Shown: piece by piece, positions 7,613 to 15,771 of the stretch | How the letters are laid out: each line of letters opens with the position of its first letter | Position numbering within the stretch: the first letter of the stretch is position 1 | DNA from: an uncultured Prevotellaceae bacterium | GTDB lineage: Bacteria > Bacteroidota > Bacteroidia > Bacteroidales > Bacteroidaceae | DNA length: 20,552 bases | Reading direction: 5' to 3' | NCBI GenBank assembly: GCA_946644025.1 | Contig: CAMPCG010000015.1 | Span: 1 to 20,552, forward strand | The notes under the pieces: model-generated | The model's database searches: none | The model's input: only the letters and a program-made list of their open reading frames with translations | Told to the model about the DNA's origin: nothing | Made by a program: the position numbers and the translations under genes

Positions 7613-8124
7613 CTGAAAAATCTTTACAACGACCCCGCTGATACTGCCGTATTTCCCACCGACACCGCCCTCGGAGGCGAATAGCCGAGTTATGGAGGGT
7701 GCAGGAGGGAAATAACCTCGCCGGGAGGGAGAACTAACCTCGCCGGGAGTTTGGACGGCTCTCTCTATGACTTTGCTTACTTCAAACCCTGGGTTTGGAC
7801 GGCTCAAAGTCCCAGTCTGGTCCGGGCAAGCGACGCGTCTGATTACGTATGCTTATGCACAAAAGCGCCTGCTTGTGCATGGATATATATCTTTTATGCA
7901 CAAATGCCCCGTTTTTCGGGGAGTTGCAAAACGGGCATTTTCCTCCTTTTAGATGCAAAGAAGTGTTAAAACGGTGCTTCCGTTCTATCATTTTTGCACA
8001 TTCCGCCCCACTTTGTGCAACCGTCTGAGCGTAAAAAACCTGCGCAGAACGCGCCGTTTGTGCAGGTTTTTGCTCCAGAACGCTCCGTTTGCGAGGGCCT
8101 TTTTTCTGTCATTTTACTTTACAT
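7613..8124 (+). repeat. 512-bp intergenic repeat, copy A
   Basis: This block matches the reverse complement of 19799-20310 from end to end, from CTGAAAAATC to CATTTTACTTTACAT. I saw no gap, and identity by eye is about nine bases in ten. It has no transposase gene. Conserved internal features include the 12-mer GTTTGGACGGCT twice (7749-7760 and 7793-7804), a CAAACCC/GGGTTTG palindrome (7783-7797), the hairpin CCCCGTTTTTCGGGG, a hairpin opening on CCTGC near 8040-8070, and several TGCACAA/TTGTGCA words. Short frames are open on both strands in both copies, but this follows from overall identity and is not good evidence of coding. It may be a dispersed non-coding repeat or a structured RNA locus. 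Confidence 0.88.
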
Positions 8125-8226
8125 TTGGCTGCCCACCCCGCCCTCTCAGCTTGGGGAGGGCGAGGCATGTTCCGACCGCCTTTTTGCGCGGAAAAATGAT
8201 TAACAGTCGTTATTTCTGCGAAAAAG

Positions 8227-8259
8227 TTGCGGCGGTTTGCGGGAAATGTCGTAACTTTG
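8227..8259 (+). promoter_or_regulatory. Bacteroidetes-type promoter of the pectate-lyase gene
   Basis: TAACTTTG at 8252-8259 is a full match to the TAnnTTTG -7 element. A partial -33 element (GTTG, 8226-8229) lies 22 bp upstream, slightly longer than usual. The leader to the ATG at 8296 would be about 30 nt and AT-rich. Between copy A and this promoter (8125-8226) I see only a weak 7-bp inverted repeat (8139-8145/8156-8162). Confidence 0.65.
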
Positions 8260-8295
8260 CACGAAAACTAAACACTTCAAACAATTTTTACGTCA

Positions 8296-11200
8296 ATGAA
8301 AGCTACTACTAAAACGAAACTGCTGGCCTTGGCCGTGTGCCTCCTGAGCGCGCTGACCGTCGGCGCCCAGCAGCTGGCCTTCCCCGAGGCTCAGGGCTGG
8401 GGACGCTTCGCCACCGGCGGACGCACGGGCAAGGTCTACCACGTGACCAACCTCAACGACTCGGGCACGGGCTCGCTGCGCGACGCCGTGAGCCAGCCCA
8501 ACCGCATCGTCGTATTCGACGTATCGGGCATCATCCGCATCAACTCGCGCATCTCCTTCGCCAAGAACCTGTACGTGGCCGGACAGACGGCCCCCGGCGA
8601 GGGCGTCACCGTCTATGGCGACGGTGTGAGCTTCTCGGGTGCCGACAACCTCATCTGCCGCTACATGCGCTTCCGCATGGGCGCCGTGGGCTCGAAGGAC
8701 AAGGACTGCGCCGGCATCTCCAACGGCCAGAACATGATCTTCGACCACTGCTCCTTCGCTTGGGGACAGGACGAGAACTTCTCCATCAACTGGGACAACA
8801 AGGGCACGGCCCCGAAGAACATCACGCTGCAGAACAGCATCGTGGGCCAGGGACTGATGACCCACTCGGCCGGCGGACTGATGCAGGCCGACAACATCAC
8901 GCTCTACCGCCTGCTGCTGGTAGACAACTCGACGCGAAACTTCAAGGTGAAGGGCATCAACCAGTATGTCAATAACCTGGTCTACAACTGGAAGAACGCG
9001 GCCTACAACATGGGCGGCGACTCTGAGGGCACGAGCTACGTGAACATCGAGTCGAACCTCTTCATCAACGGCCCCGCCGTGGGCGGCAACTGCCTGACGG
9101 GCGGCAACGCGAACTTCCACTTCTACGGTGTCGACAACTGGCAGGACGCCAACCGCGACGGCATCTACAACCCCACCGAGTTCACCGGCGACGGCGGCGG
9201 CGACCGCCAGAGCCAGCCCTACGCCTACCCCGACCTGCAGAAGTGGGCCGCCAAGGACCTGGTGGCGAAGCTGCTGCCCGACGTGGGCGCCTCGCTGCCC
9301 TACCGCGACCTGGCCGACTGCTACATGGTCGACGAGGTGCTCTCCTACGGCAAGAAGGGCAAGCTCATCACCAACGAGAACGAGCTGCCCATAGGCGTGC
9401 CCACGAGCTGGCCCTGGTTCAAGGGAACGAAGCAGAAGGACACCGACGGCGACGGTATGCCCGACGAGTGGGAGATAGACAACGCCACCGACCCCGCCGT
9501 GGACGACGCCATGACGCTGCGCGACAACGGCTACACCAACATTGAGAACTACCTGAACAGCATCACCGCCGAGGACCGGCAGTTCTACCTCCGCGCCCCC
9601 ATGCTCCTCGCCCTGAAGAGCTCGACCACCAGCAGCCTCACCCTGGAGTGGGCCGACTTTGCCGACAACGAGGACGGCTTCATCGTCGAGATGATGCAGG
9701 ACGGCGCCTACGTGGAAAAGGGCCGCACGAAGGCCAACGTCACCACCTTCACCATCAGCGGCGACGAGCTGAAGCCCGCCACGGCCTACGAGGTGCGCGT
9801 CTCGGCCTTCAAGGACGAGCAGCGCTCTGACTACACCCCCGCGCTCACCGTGAAGACACGGCCCGAGCAGGTGGACATCATCGACTGCGACACCTTCACG
9901 GGACAGGGCGACGGCGAGTGGCTCATAGACCCCACGGAGGACACGACCATCACCCTCGACGAGGCCACGCCGAAGACGGCCGTCGTAGTCCGCACAGACG
10001 CCAACGTCACACTCGGCGGAACGGGCTACATCAGCGGACAGGCCTCGCTCAACAAGACCGGCGAGGGCACCCTCACCATCGCCACACCGCAGCAGTATGA
10101 AGGGCCCACGGTGCTGCACCAGGGCGTGCTGGAGTTCGCGTCGCTGAAGAACGGCGGCGTGGCCAGCGGACTGGGCATGAGCCAGGAGTTTGCACAGAAC
10201 TGGGTGATGGACGGCGGCACTTACCGCTACACCGGCTTCCCCACCTCCACCAACCGCTCGGCCCGGCTCTACAGCGACAGCCGCCTGGACATCAGCAACC
10301 GCAGCACCATCCTCACCATGAACGGCAGCTTCGAGGGCCAGGGCAACCTCACCCTGGGCGGCGAGGGCACGATGAGCATCAACACGCCCGACTTCTTCCG
10401 CTTCGACGGCGACCTGCGACTGGAGGGCGCCACGCTGAAGCTCGCCACGAAGGACGTCAGCGACGCCGGGCTGGGCAACGTCTCGCGCCTGGTCATGGCC
10501 GGAGGAACGTTCACCAACGTGGGCAAGAACGAGGCCGCAGTGACCTTCAACTTCCCCATCGTGGCAGAGGCCGGCACCACATCGGCCGTCAAGTTCGACC
10601 GCTGGTGCAACATCAAGAGCAGCGTCAGCGGTACGGGCACACTCGAGTGGGGCGTCTGCTACCTGCGTGAGTACATCGAGGGCAACTGGGACAACTTCAC
10701 CGGACAGCTCGTCGTCACCAGCAACGGCAACTACGGCAGCAACCGGCAGTTCGCCATACGCAACAACGGGGGCATCAAGAACGCCACCATCTACCTCAAG
10801 TCGGGCACGGCCATCAACGGCGCCAAGAACGAGTCGACCTACTACCTGGGCGGACTATCGGGCGACGCCGGCTCCAAGCTCTCGGGATTCAACGTCAAGG
10901 CCAAGGGCAGCGGCACATGGGTAGTGGGCGGAGCCAACACCAACGAGACCTTCCGCGGCACCATCGACAACAACGACCAGGCACTCTCCCACCCCGGCAC
11001 CACCAATATCATTAAGCAAGGCACCGGCGAGTGGCGACTGACGGGCAACAACGTCTACGCCGGAACGACCACCGTCGACGGCGGCAAGCTCATCGTCAAC
11101 GGAACGCACTCGGGAACGGGAGCCGTCACCGTGCGCACAGGGGCTACGCTGGCCGGAACGGGTTCGCTGGCCGGAAGCGTCACCATCAACACCGGAGCCA

Positions 11201-12291
11201 CACTGCAGGCCGGCGACACGCTGGTCAACGAGCGCGGACTGACATTCGGAGGCACCATGAGGCTCAACGGAACGGCAACGCTCATCGTACTTGCCAACCG
11301 CACCAAGAGCAACACCATCACGCTGAAGGGCGCAACCACCATCGCAGCCAACACCACGCTGAGGCTCGAATTTGAAGAGAGCCCCTACGACAAGACGGAA
11401 TACAAGGTCTTCAACCTGGCCGGAGGAACCATCACCGGCACCTTCGGCACCATACTGCCCGAGACGCCCGGAGAGGGACAGACATGGGACCTCAGCAAGC
11501 TCTACACCGAAGGCGTCGTAAAGGTGGTGGGCGGAGAGAAGAACCCCGACGAGCAGGCTCAGGTGGACCCGCCCGTGGGCGAGACCAAGACGGCACTGCT
11601 GGCATGGGGCAACATGAGCGCCAAGTCCTACGACAACTCTACCTACAACAACATGATGGTGGGAGCAGAGAACGACGAGGCCTACGGATTCTCGCTCGTA
11701 TGCATAGGCAACCTGCAGAAGTCGTACACCTCAGCCGGTACCCCCAAGCTCAAGATTCCCTACAAAGGCGACATACTGGAGCGCACGGCCATCAAGTGCA
11801 GCAACGGCGCACAGAACGCCATCATGCTGCCCGAAGGAGCAAAGGCCACGAAGCTCACCATCTACAGCATCACAGGCACCAACGCCAGCAACCGCACCAG
11901 CTACTGGCGTGAAGTGGCCGGAAAGACCTACACCGAGGCCAACGCCACACTGCTCGACCTCGACGCGCCCCGCGACAACCCCAACGCCGTGACATTCAAC
12001 CTTGACAACGTCGAGAAGCAGGTGACCTTCACCAACACCGGAGAGCAGCAGTGCGTCATACTCTACCTTGAATACCACTACGGCGGCAACGCCCCCAACG
12101 CCGACGTCAACGGCGACGGCTCGGTAGACGTGGCCGACATCGGCTTCATCATCGACGTCATGGCAGGAGTCAACGTGCCCGACGAGTCAGCAGCGGCCAA
12201 GGCCGACGTCAACGGCGACGGAGCGGTAGACGTGGCCGACATCAGCAGCGTCATCGACATCATGGCGGCCAACGCACGACGCGCGCAATAG
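8296..12291 (+). CDS. Secreted pectate-lyase-like protein with FnIII, beta-strand repeat and dockerin modules
   Basis: A 1331-residue secreted multidomain protein. Residues 1-24 are a signal peptide (cleavage likely after VGA). Residues about 27-425 resemble a right-handed beta-helix pectate lyase: AFPEAQGWG, the GGRTGKVYHVTNLNDSG segment, GSLRDAVS, and FDHCSFAWGQDE at 149-160. A calcium-binding-type loop (DTDGDGMPDEWE, 382-393) follows. A fibronectin type III domain covers about 432-521. The next ~580 residues carry autotransporter-associated beta-strand motifs, clearest around KTGEGTLTI and GTGEWRLTGNNVYAGTTTVDGG. A beta-rich region of unknown type precedes two dockerin-like repeats (1269-1331), each ADVNGDGxVDVADI. 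The likely role is eliminating cleavage of polygalacturonate or a related acidic glycan outside the cell. There is no autotransporter barrel and no clear type IX sorting domain. Confidence 0.85.
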   Translation: MKATTKTKLLALAVCLLSALTVGAQQLAFPEAQGWGRFATGGRTGKVYHVTNLNDSGTGSLRDAVSQPNRIVVFDVSGIIRINSRISFAKNLYVAGQTAPGEGVTVYGDGVSFSGADNLICRYMRFRMGAVGSKDKDCAGISNGQNMIFDHCSFAWGQDENFSINWDNKGTAPKNITLQNSIVGQGLMTHSAGGLMQADNITLYRLLLVDNSTRNFKVKGINQYVNNLVYNWKNAAYNMGGDSEGTSYVNIESNLFINGPAVGGNCLTGGNANFHFYGVDNWQDANRDGIYNPTEFTGDGGGDRQSQPYAYPDLQKWAAKDLVAKLLPDVGASLPYRDLADCYMVDEVLSYGKKGKLITNENELPIGVPTSWPWFKGTKQKDTDGDGMPDEWEIDNATDPAVDDAMTLRDNGYTNIENYLNSITAEDRQFYLRAPMLLALKSSTTSSLTLEWADFADNEDGFIVEMMQDGAYVEKGRTKANVTTFTISGDELKPATAYEVRVSAFKDEQRSDYTPALTVKTRPEQVDIIDCDTFTGQGDGEWLIDPTEDTTITLDEATPKTAVVVRTDANVTLGGTGYISGQASLNKTGEGTLTIATPQQYEGPTVLHQGVLEFASLKNGGVASGLGMSQEFAQNWVMDGGTYRYTGFPTSTNRSARLYSDSRLDISNRSTILTMNGSFEGQGNLTLGGEGTMSINTPDFFRFDGDLRLEGATLKLATKDVSDAGLGNVSRLVMAGGTFTNVGKNEAAVTFNFPIVAEAGTTSAVKFDRWCNIKSSVSGTGTLEWGVCYLREYIEGNWDNFTGQLVVTSNGNYGSNRQFAIRNNGGIKNATIYLKSGTAINGAKNESTYYLGGLSGDAGSKLSGFNVKAKGSGTWVVGGANTNETFRGTIDNNDQALSHPGTTNIIKQGTGEWRLTGNNVYAGTTTVDGGKLIVNGTHSGTGAVTVRTGATLAGTGSLAGSVTINTGATLQAGDTLVNERGLTFGGTMRLNGTATLIVLANRTKSNTITLKGATTIAANTTLRLEFEESPYDKTEYKVFNLAGGTITGTFGTILPETPGEGQTWDLSKLYTEGVVKVVGGEKNPDEQAQVDPPVGETKTALLAWGNMSAKSYDNSTYNNMMVGAENDEAYGFSLVCIGNLQKSYTSAGTPKLKIPYKGDILERTAIKCSNGAQNAIMLPEGAKATKLTIYSITGTNASNRTSYWREVAGKTYTEANATLLDLDAPRDNPNAVTFNLDNVEKQVTFTNTGEQQCVILYLEYHYGGNAPNADVNGDGSVDVADIGFIIDVMAGVNVPDESAAAKADVNGDGAVDVADISSVIDIMAANARRAQ
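12100..12288 (+). repeat. Tandem dockerin-like repeat (102-bp period)
   Basis: GCCGACGTCAACGGCGACGG starts at 12100 and again at 12202, a 102-bp (34-codon) period. The two units stay nearly identical through the following valine-aspartate-alanine-aspartate codons. Each encodes an F-hand calcium loop with Asp at positions 1, 3, 5 and 12 of the loop, followed by an Ile/Val-rich helix, as in dockerin type I. The closeness at DNA level suggests recent duplication or gene conversion. Confidence 0.8.
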
Positions 12292-12297
12292 CCCCAG

Positions 12298-12387
12298 GCC
12301 CCCCCTTCTGCCCCCGAGGGGGCTACTATAGACTTTCCCTTTAACGGCAAAAACTATAGTAGCCCCCTCGGGGGCAGAAGGGGGGGC
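12298..12387. terminator. 34-bp perfect inverted repeat after the lyase gene
   Basis: The arms 12298-12331 and 12354-12387 are perfectly complementary over 34 bp and enclose a 22-nt loop. Each arm holds a run of seven C or G and an internal CCCCCGAGGGGG palindrome. It starts 7 bp after the lyase stop codon and lies before the next promoter, so terminator action is plausible, although no U-tract follows. The AAGGGGGGGCTT 12-mer at its right end recurs at about 18954-18965, so it also belongs to the window's G/C-run repeats. Confidence 0.75.
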
Positions 12388-12449
12388 TTCCTACAGATTA
12401 AACTTTGTTAAAAGTGAGGGGACAGCACGCCCGTAACGCGGAAATTGTT

Positions 12450-12457
12450 TACTTTTG
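12450..12457 (+). promoter_or_regulatory. -7 box of the S41 peptidase / GH43 transcript
   Basis: TACTTTTG fits TAnnTTTG and is followed by CACC and an AT-rich leader of about 35 nt to the ATG at 12495. No TTTG is found at the expected -33 distance, so only the -7 half is supported. Confidence 0.45.
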
Positions 12458-12494
12458 CACCTTAATAGACAATTGGATAACCATTCAACTTGAG

Positions 12495-14126
12495 ATGAAA
12501 GCTAACAACCGTCTCTCACCACTGTGGCTCGCACTGAGCGCCATCATAGGAATAGTCATAGGCACATTCTATGCCAACCACTTCTCGGGCAACCGTCTGA
12601 GCATCATCAATTCGGGCAGCAACAAGCTCAACAACCTGCTCTACATCGTCGACGACCAATATGTCGACACGGTGAACATGGGCGACCTCGTGGAGAAGGC
12701 CGTCCCGCAGATTCTATCAGAGCTGGACCCCCACTCCGTCTATATCAGCGCCAAGGACGTACAGGCCGCCAACGACGACCTGCGCGGCTCGTTCTCGGGC
12801 GTGGGCATCGAGTTCACCATCCGTCAGGACACGCTGCGCGTGCAGGGCGTCATCGCCGGCGGACCAGCCGAGCAGGCCGGCATGGTGGCGGGCGACAAGA
12901 TTATCACCGTCGACGACTCGGTATTCACCGGCAAGATGCTCACCAACGAAGAGGCCATGCACCGACTCAAGGGCCCCGAGGGAACGAAGGTGAAGCTCGG
13001 AGTCATGCGCTACGGCGAGAAGGAGCCGGTCGACATCGTCGTCACGAGAGGAGAGATTCCCATGAACAGCGTCACGGCGGCCTATATGCTCGACGACAAG
13101 ACGGGATATATCAAGCTGAAGAACTTCGGCGAGAACACCTATTACGAGATGCTCGTCGCACTGGCACAGCTGGCTCAGGACGAGTTCCAGCAGCTCGTCA
13201 TCGACCTGCGCGGCAACACCGGCGGCTACCTGCAGTCGGCCGTGCAGATAGCCAACGAGTTCCTGCCGCGACAGAAGCTCATCGTCTACACCGAGGGACG
13301 CAACTCGCCGCGAGAGGACTACCGAAGCGACGGACGCGGAAGCTATCAGACCCTGCCCCTGGTGGTGCTCATCGACGAGGTGTCGGCGTCGGCATCGGAA
13401 ATCCTCGCCGGAGCCATACAGGACAACGACCGCGGAACCATCATCGGCCGACGCTCCTACGGTAAGGGACTGGTGCAGAAACCCATAGAGTTCGGCGACG
13501 GCTCGGTCATGCGACTCACCATAGCCCGATACTACACCCCGTCGGGACGCTGCATACAGAAGCCCTACACCAGCGGCGCCGACAAGGACTACGAAGACGA
13601 CCTGCTGACGCGATACCAGCACGGAGAGTTCTTCTCACTCGACAGCATCAAGCACACCGGGCCTGAATACCACACCGGCAACGGACGAACGGTCTACGGC
13701 GGCGGCGGCATCACCCCCGACATCTTCGTGCCCGAGGACACCACCGACTTCACCACCTACTACAAGGAGGCATCGATGACGGGTCTGCTCCTGCAGTTCG
13801 GCTACGAGTACACCGACCAGCACCGCGCCGACATGAACCCCTACACCGACATGGAGTCGCTCGTGAAGTACCTGAAGAAGCAGCGCCTCGTAGACCAGTT
13901 TGCCAACTTCGCCGACAAGCGCGGACTGAAGCGCCGCAACCTGATGATTCAGCGCAGCTACCGCCTGCTCGACGAGTACGTCACCAGCCGCGTCGTCTAC
14001 GGTATGCTCGACGAGGCCGCACTCATACAATACCTCAACCAGGACGACGACGCCATCCGCCAGGCACTGAGCGTCTTCGCCGACGGCAAGGCCTTCCCAC
14101 AAGCACCAGAACAGGAAAAGGAATGA
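12495..14126 (+). CDS. S41-family C-terminal processing peptidase (CtpA/Prc-like)
   Basis: The start at 12495 (MKANNRLS) is preferred over an in-frame ATG at 12405. It gives a proper N-terminal hydrophobic segment (residues 9-27, signal anchor or signal peptide) and lies downstream of the -7 box. The 543-residue protein has an N-terminal helical part, a PDZ domain at about 95-185 (GVGIEF, then GGPAEQAGMVAGDKI), and an S41 catalytic core with DLRGNTGG at 237-244. The SASASE segment is at 297-302, with Lys324 in GRRSYGKG. The 25-residue Ser-Lys spacing of Prc points to Ser299 as nucleophile and Lys324 as general base. Residues 400-543 form an extra C-terminal domain seen in Bacteroidetes members. 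It acts in the periplasm on protein C-termini; its substrate is unknown. It overlaps the GH43 start by ATGA. Confidence 0.93.
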   Translation: MKANNRLSPLWLALSAIIGIVIGTFYANHFSGNRLSIINSGSNKLNNLLYIVDDQYVDTVNMGDLVEKAVPQILSELDPHSVYISAKDVQAANDDLRGSFSGVGIEFTIRQDTLRVQGVIAGGPAEQAGMVAGDKIITVDDSVFTGKMLTNEEAMHRLKGPEGTKVKLGVMRYGEKEPVDIVVTRGEIPMNSVTAAYMLDDKTGYIKLKNFGENTYYEMLVALAQLAQDEFQQLVIDLRGNTGGYLQSAVQIANEFLPRQKLIVYTEGRNSPREDYRSDGRGSYQTLPLVVLIDEVSASASEILAGAIQDNDRGTIIGRRSYGKGLVQKPIEFGDGSVMRLTIARYYTPSGRCIQKPYTSGADKDYEDDLLTRYQHGEFFSLDSIKHTGPEYHTGNGRTVYGGGGITPDIFVPEDTTDFTTYYKEASMTGLLLQFGYEYTDQHRADMNPYTDMESLVKYLKKQRLVDQFANFADKRGLKRRNLMIQRSYRLLDEYVTSRVVYGMLDEAALIQYLNQDDDAIRQALSVFADGKAFPQAPEQEKE

Positions 14127-15658
14127 AGAACTGGAGCGTCGCCCTGCTCGCGCTGGCTGCCGTCACGATGCACGCCCAACGTCCGCTCGACTGGGGCGAC
14201 CAGTTGAACGGCACTTACAAGAACCCCGTACTGAACGCCGACTACAGCGACCCCGACGTCATACGCGTCGGCGACCGCTACTACATGGTGGCCTCCGACT
14301 TCCACTTCATGGGAATGCAGGTGCTGGAGTCTGCCGACATGGTCAACTGGCAGGTCGTCAGCCAGGTCTACCGGCGCTTCGACTATCCCGGCTGGGACAC
14401 TAACGGTCATTACGGCGGCGGCTCGTGGGCTCCCGCCATCCGTCACCACGATGGTCTCTTCTACGTTTACTTCTGTACGCCCGACGAGGGACTCTTCATG
14501 TCTACGGCCAGCGACGCCCGCGGGCCGTGGAGCCCGCTGCACTGTGTCAAGGCCGTGAAGAAATGGGAAGACCCGTGCCCGTTCTGGGACGACGACGGCC
14601 AGGCCTATCTGGGCCGCAGCCAGTATGGCGCCGGCCCTATCATCATCCACCGCATGACAGCCGACGGCCGCCAGCTGCTCGACGACGGTGTGACGGTCTA
14701 TACCGGCCCCGTGGCCGAGGGCACGAAGATTATGAAGCGGGACGGATATTACTACCTCCTCATTCCCGAAGGCGGCGTCTGCTGCGGATGGCAGACGGCA
14801 CTACGCTCGCGCAACATCTACGGCCCCTACGAGAAGCGGGTGGTGCTGGAGCAAGGCAGCACCCCGGTGAACGGCCCTCACCAGGGCGCACTCGTCGAGG
14901 CAACGGACAGTACCTGGTGGTTCTATCATTTCCAGGAGACCCATCCGCGAGGCCGCGTCGTCCATCTGCAGCCCGCCCGCTGGAAAGACGGCTGGCCCCT
15001 TATCGGCGTAGACATCGACGGCAACGGCATAGGCGAGCCGGTGCCGGTCTGGGAAAAGCCCGCTATAAAGCCTATAGAAGCTATAAAGCCTATTGAGCCT
15101 ATAGAGACTATAAACCCCCTCTCTCCTATCTGGCAGTGGAACCACAATCCCGCCGACTCTGCCTGGAGCTTCAGCGCGCGCAGCGGCCAGCTGACACTTC
15201 ACGCCCTGCCCGCCGACTGCCTGAAGAACAGCCGCAACATGCTTACGCAGAAGACCGTGGGCTACGAGAGCGAGGCCACCGTGACCATCGACGGCGCCGC
15301 CCTTCTCGACGGCGACCGCGCCGGGCTACTCTGCACCGGCAAGCAGTTCATGGGCGTGGGCATCTGCCGCACGGAGGGGAAGCTGCACTTCTACACAGAA
15401 CAAGACGGACAGCGCACCCTGCTGGGCCGCTGTCCGAAAGCCGTTGCCTTCCTGCGAGTCACCATCGACAGCCGCCGCAACCTGCACCAGCTGTCCTTCA
15501 GCACCGACGGCCGGCGCTTCACTCCTGCCGGCGAGCCTTTCCCCCTTCGCATGGGCTACTGGAAAGGCTCTCGCATTGGCCTTTTCTGCTACGCCGCGCC
15601 GTCAGCCCCGGGCGGCAAGGCACTGTTCAGCCATTTCCGCTACAACGTATCTAAATGA
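14123..15658 (+). CDS. Secreted GH43 glycoside hydrolase (xylosidase/arabinofuranosidase type) with C-terminal beta-sandwich
   Basis: A 511-residue enzyme with a signal peptide (1-18, ending MHA). The N-terminal five-blade propeller (about 30-305) shows the GH43 residues: Asp43 in YSDPDVI as likely general base, Asp150 in EDPCPF as pKa modulator, and Glu199 in AEGTKI as general acid. NPVLNADYSDPD and the HPRGR region (274-278) resemble the GH43 branch of beta-xylosidases and alpha-L-arabinofuranosidases. The C-terminal domain (about 334-511) is a concanavalin-like sandwich common in such enzymes. The two are joined by a linker of six Xaa-Ile-Lys/Glu triplets (314-331) made by a 9-nt tandem DNA repeat. 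The start overlaps the S41 stop (ATGA), so the two are co-translated. It probably removes arabinose or xylose side groups in the periplasm or at the surface; exact specificity is uncertain. Confidence 0.92.
   Translation: MKNWSVALLALAAVTMHAQRPLDWGDQLNGTYKNPVLNADYSDPDVIRVGDRYYMVASDFHFMGMQVLESADMVNWQVVSQVYRRFDYPGWDTNGHYGGGSWAPAIRHHDGLFYVYFCTPDEGLFMSTASDARGPWSPLHCVKAVKKWEDPCPFWDDDGQAYLGRSQYGAGPIIIHRMTADGRQLLDDGVTVYTGPVAEGTKIMKRDGYYYLLIPEGGVCCGWQTALRSRNIYGPYEKRVVLEQGSTPVNGPHQGALVEATDSTWWFYHFQETHPRGRVVHLQPARWKDGWPLIGVDIDGNGIGEPVPVWEKPAIKPIEAIKPIEPIETINPLSPIWQWNHNPADSAWSFSARSGQLTLHALPADCLKNSRNMLTQKTVGYESEATVTIDGAALLDGDRAGLLCTGKQFMGVGICRTEGKLHFYTEQDGQRTLLGRCPKAVAFLRVTIDSRRNLHQLSFSTDGRRFTPAGEPFPLRMGYWKGSRIGLFCYAAPSAPGGKALFSHFRYNVSK
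15062..15115 (+). repeat. 9-nt tandem repeat array inside the GH43 gene
   Basis: Six 9-nt units of the form (G/C/A)CTATAAAG or CCTATAGAG run in frame and encode AIK, PIE, AIK, PIE, PIE and TIN. The array is strongly AT-rich within a GC-rich gene and sits exactly at the junction of the catalytic and C-terminal domains. Gain or loss of a unit would keep the frame. Confidence 0.85.
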
Positions 15659-15729
15659 GAAATGAGAAATATGATTTGACTTCATCGCGGGACGTCCGCC
15701 AACAAGTCAAATCATATTTCTCATTTCTC
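15657..15729. terminator. Bidirectional terminator-like hairpin between convergent genes
   Basis: Perfectly complementary 26-bp arms at 15657-15682 and 15704-15729 enclose a 21-nt loop. The left arm overlaps the GH43 stop codon (15656-15658). The barrel-protein gene converges from the other side and stops at 15772. The position between convergent stops fits a shared terminator. Confidence 0.75.
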
Positions 15730-15767
15730 CTTTCTCATTTCTCCTTTCTCACTTCTCATTTCTCACT
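15719..15767. repeat. Heptanucleotide repeat TCTCNTT, seven copies
   Basis: Seven consecutive 7-nt units (TCTCATT, TCTCCTT, TCTCATT, TCTCCTT, TCTCACT, TCTCATT, TCTCACT) fill the space before the convergent gene's stop. Two complementary units (AAATGAG) form the start of the opposite hairpin arm at 15653-15666. A run of this kind is prone to slippage. Confidence 0.85.
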
Positions 15768-15771
15768 TCCG

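Noticed and set aside
7434..7616. A 60-codon open frame after the MITE-like element
   Set aside because: It is made of the G/C-run repeat and tandem GTGGGGCTTCTG units, with no promoter and no plausible protein composition.
7850..7905. Two TTATGCACA words in copy A resembling DnaA boxes (TTATnCACA)
   Set aside because: Neither is intact in copy B, there is no AT-rich unwinding region or replication gene nearby, and the words belong to the TGCACAA motifs of the repeat.
7010..8295. Possible tRNA or CRISPR array in the long intergenic region
   Set aside because: No cloverleaf with a conserved T-loop could be drawn, and the repeats are not regularly spaced with unique spacers.
7767..8312. Short proteins conserved between the two 512-bp repeat copies (for example those starting MQRSVKT)
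   Set aside because: Frames on both strands are conserved at once, which follows from overall DNA identity. Copy-to-copy changes are often amino-acid replacing, there is no promoter, and the C-termini run into unrelated flanking DNA.
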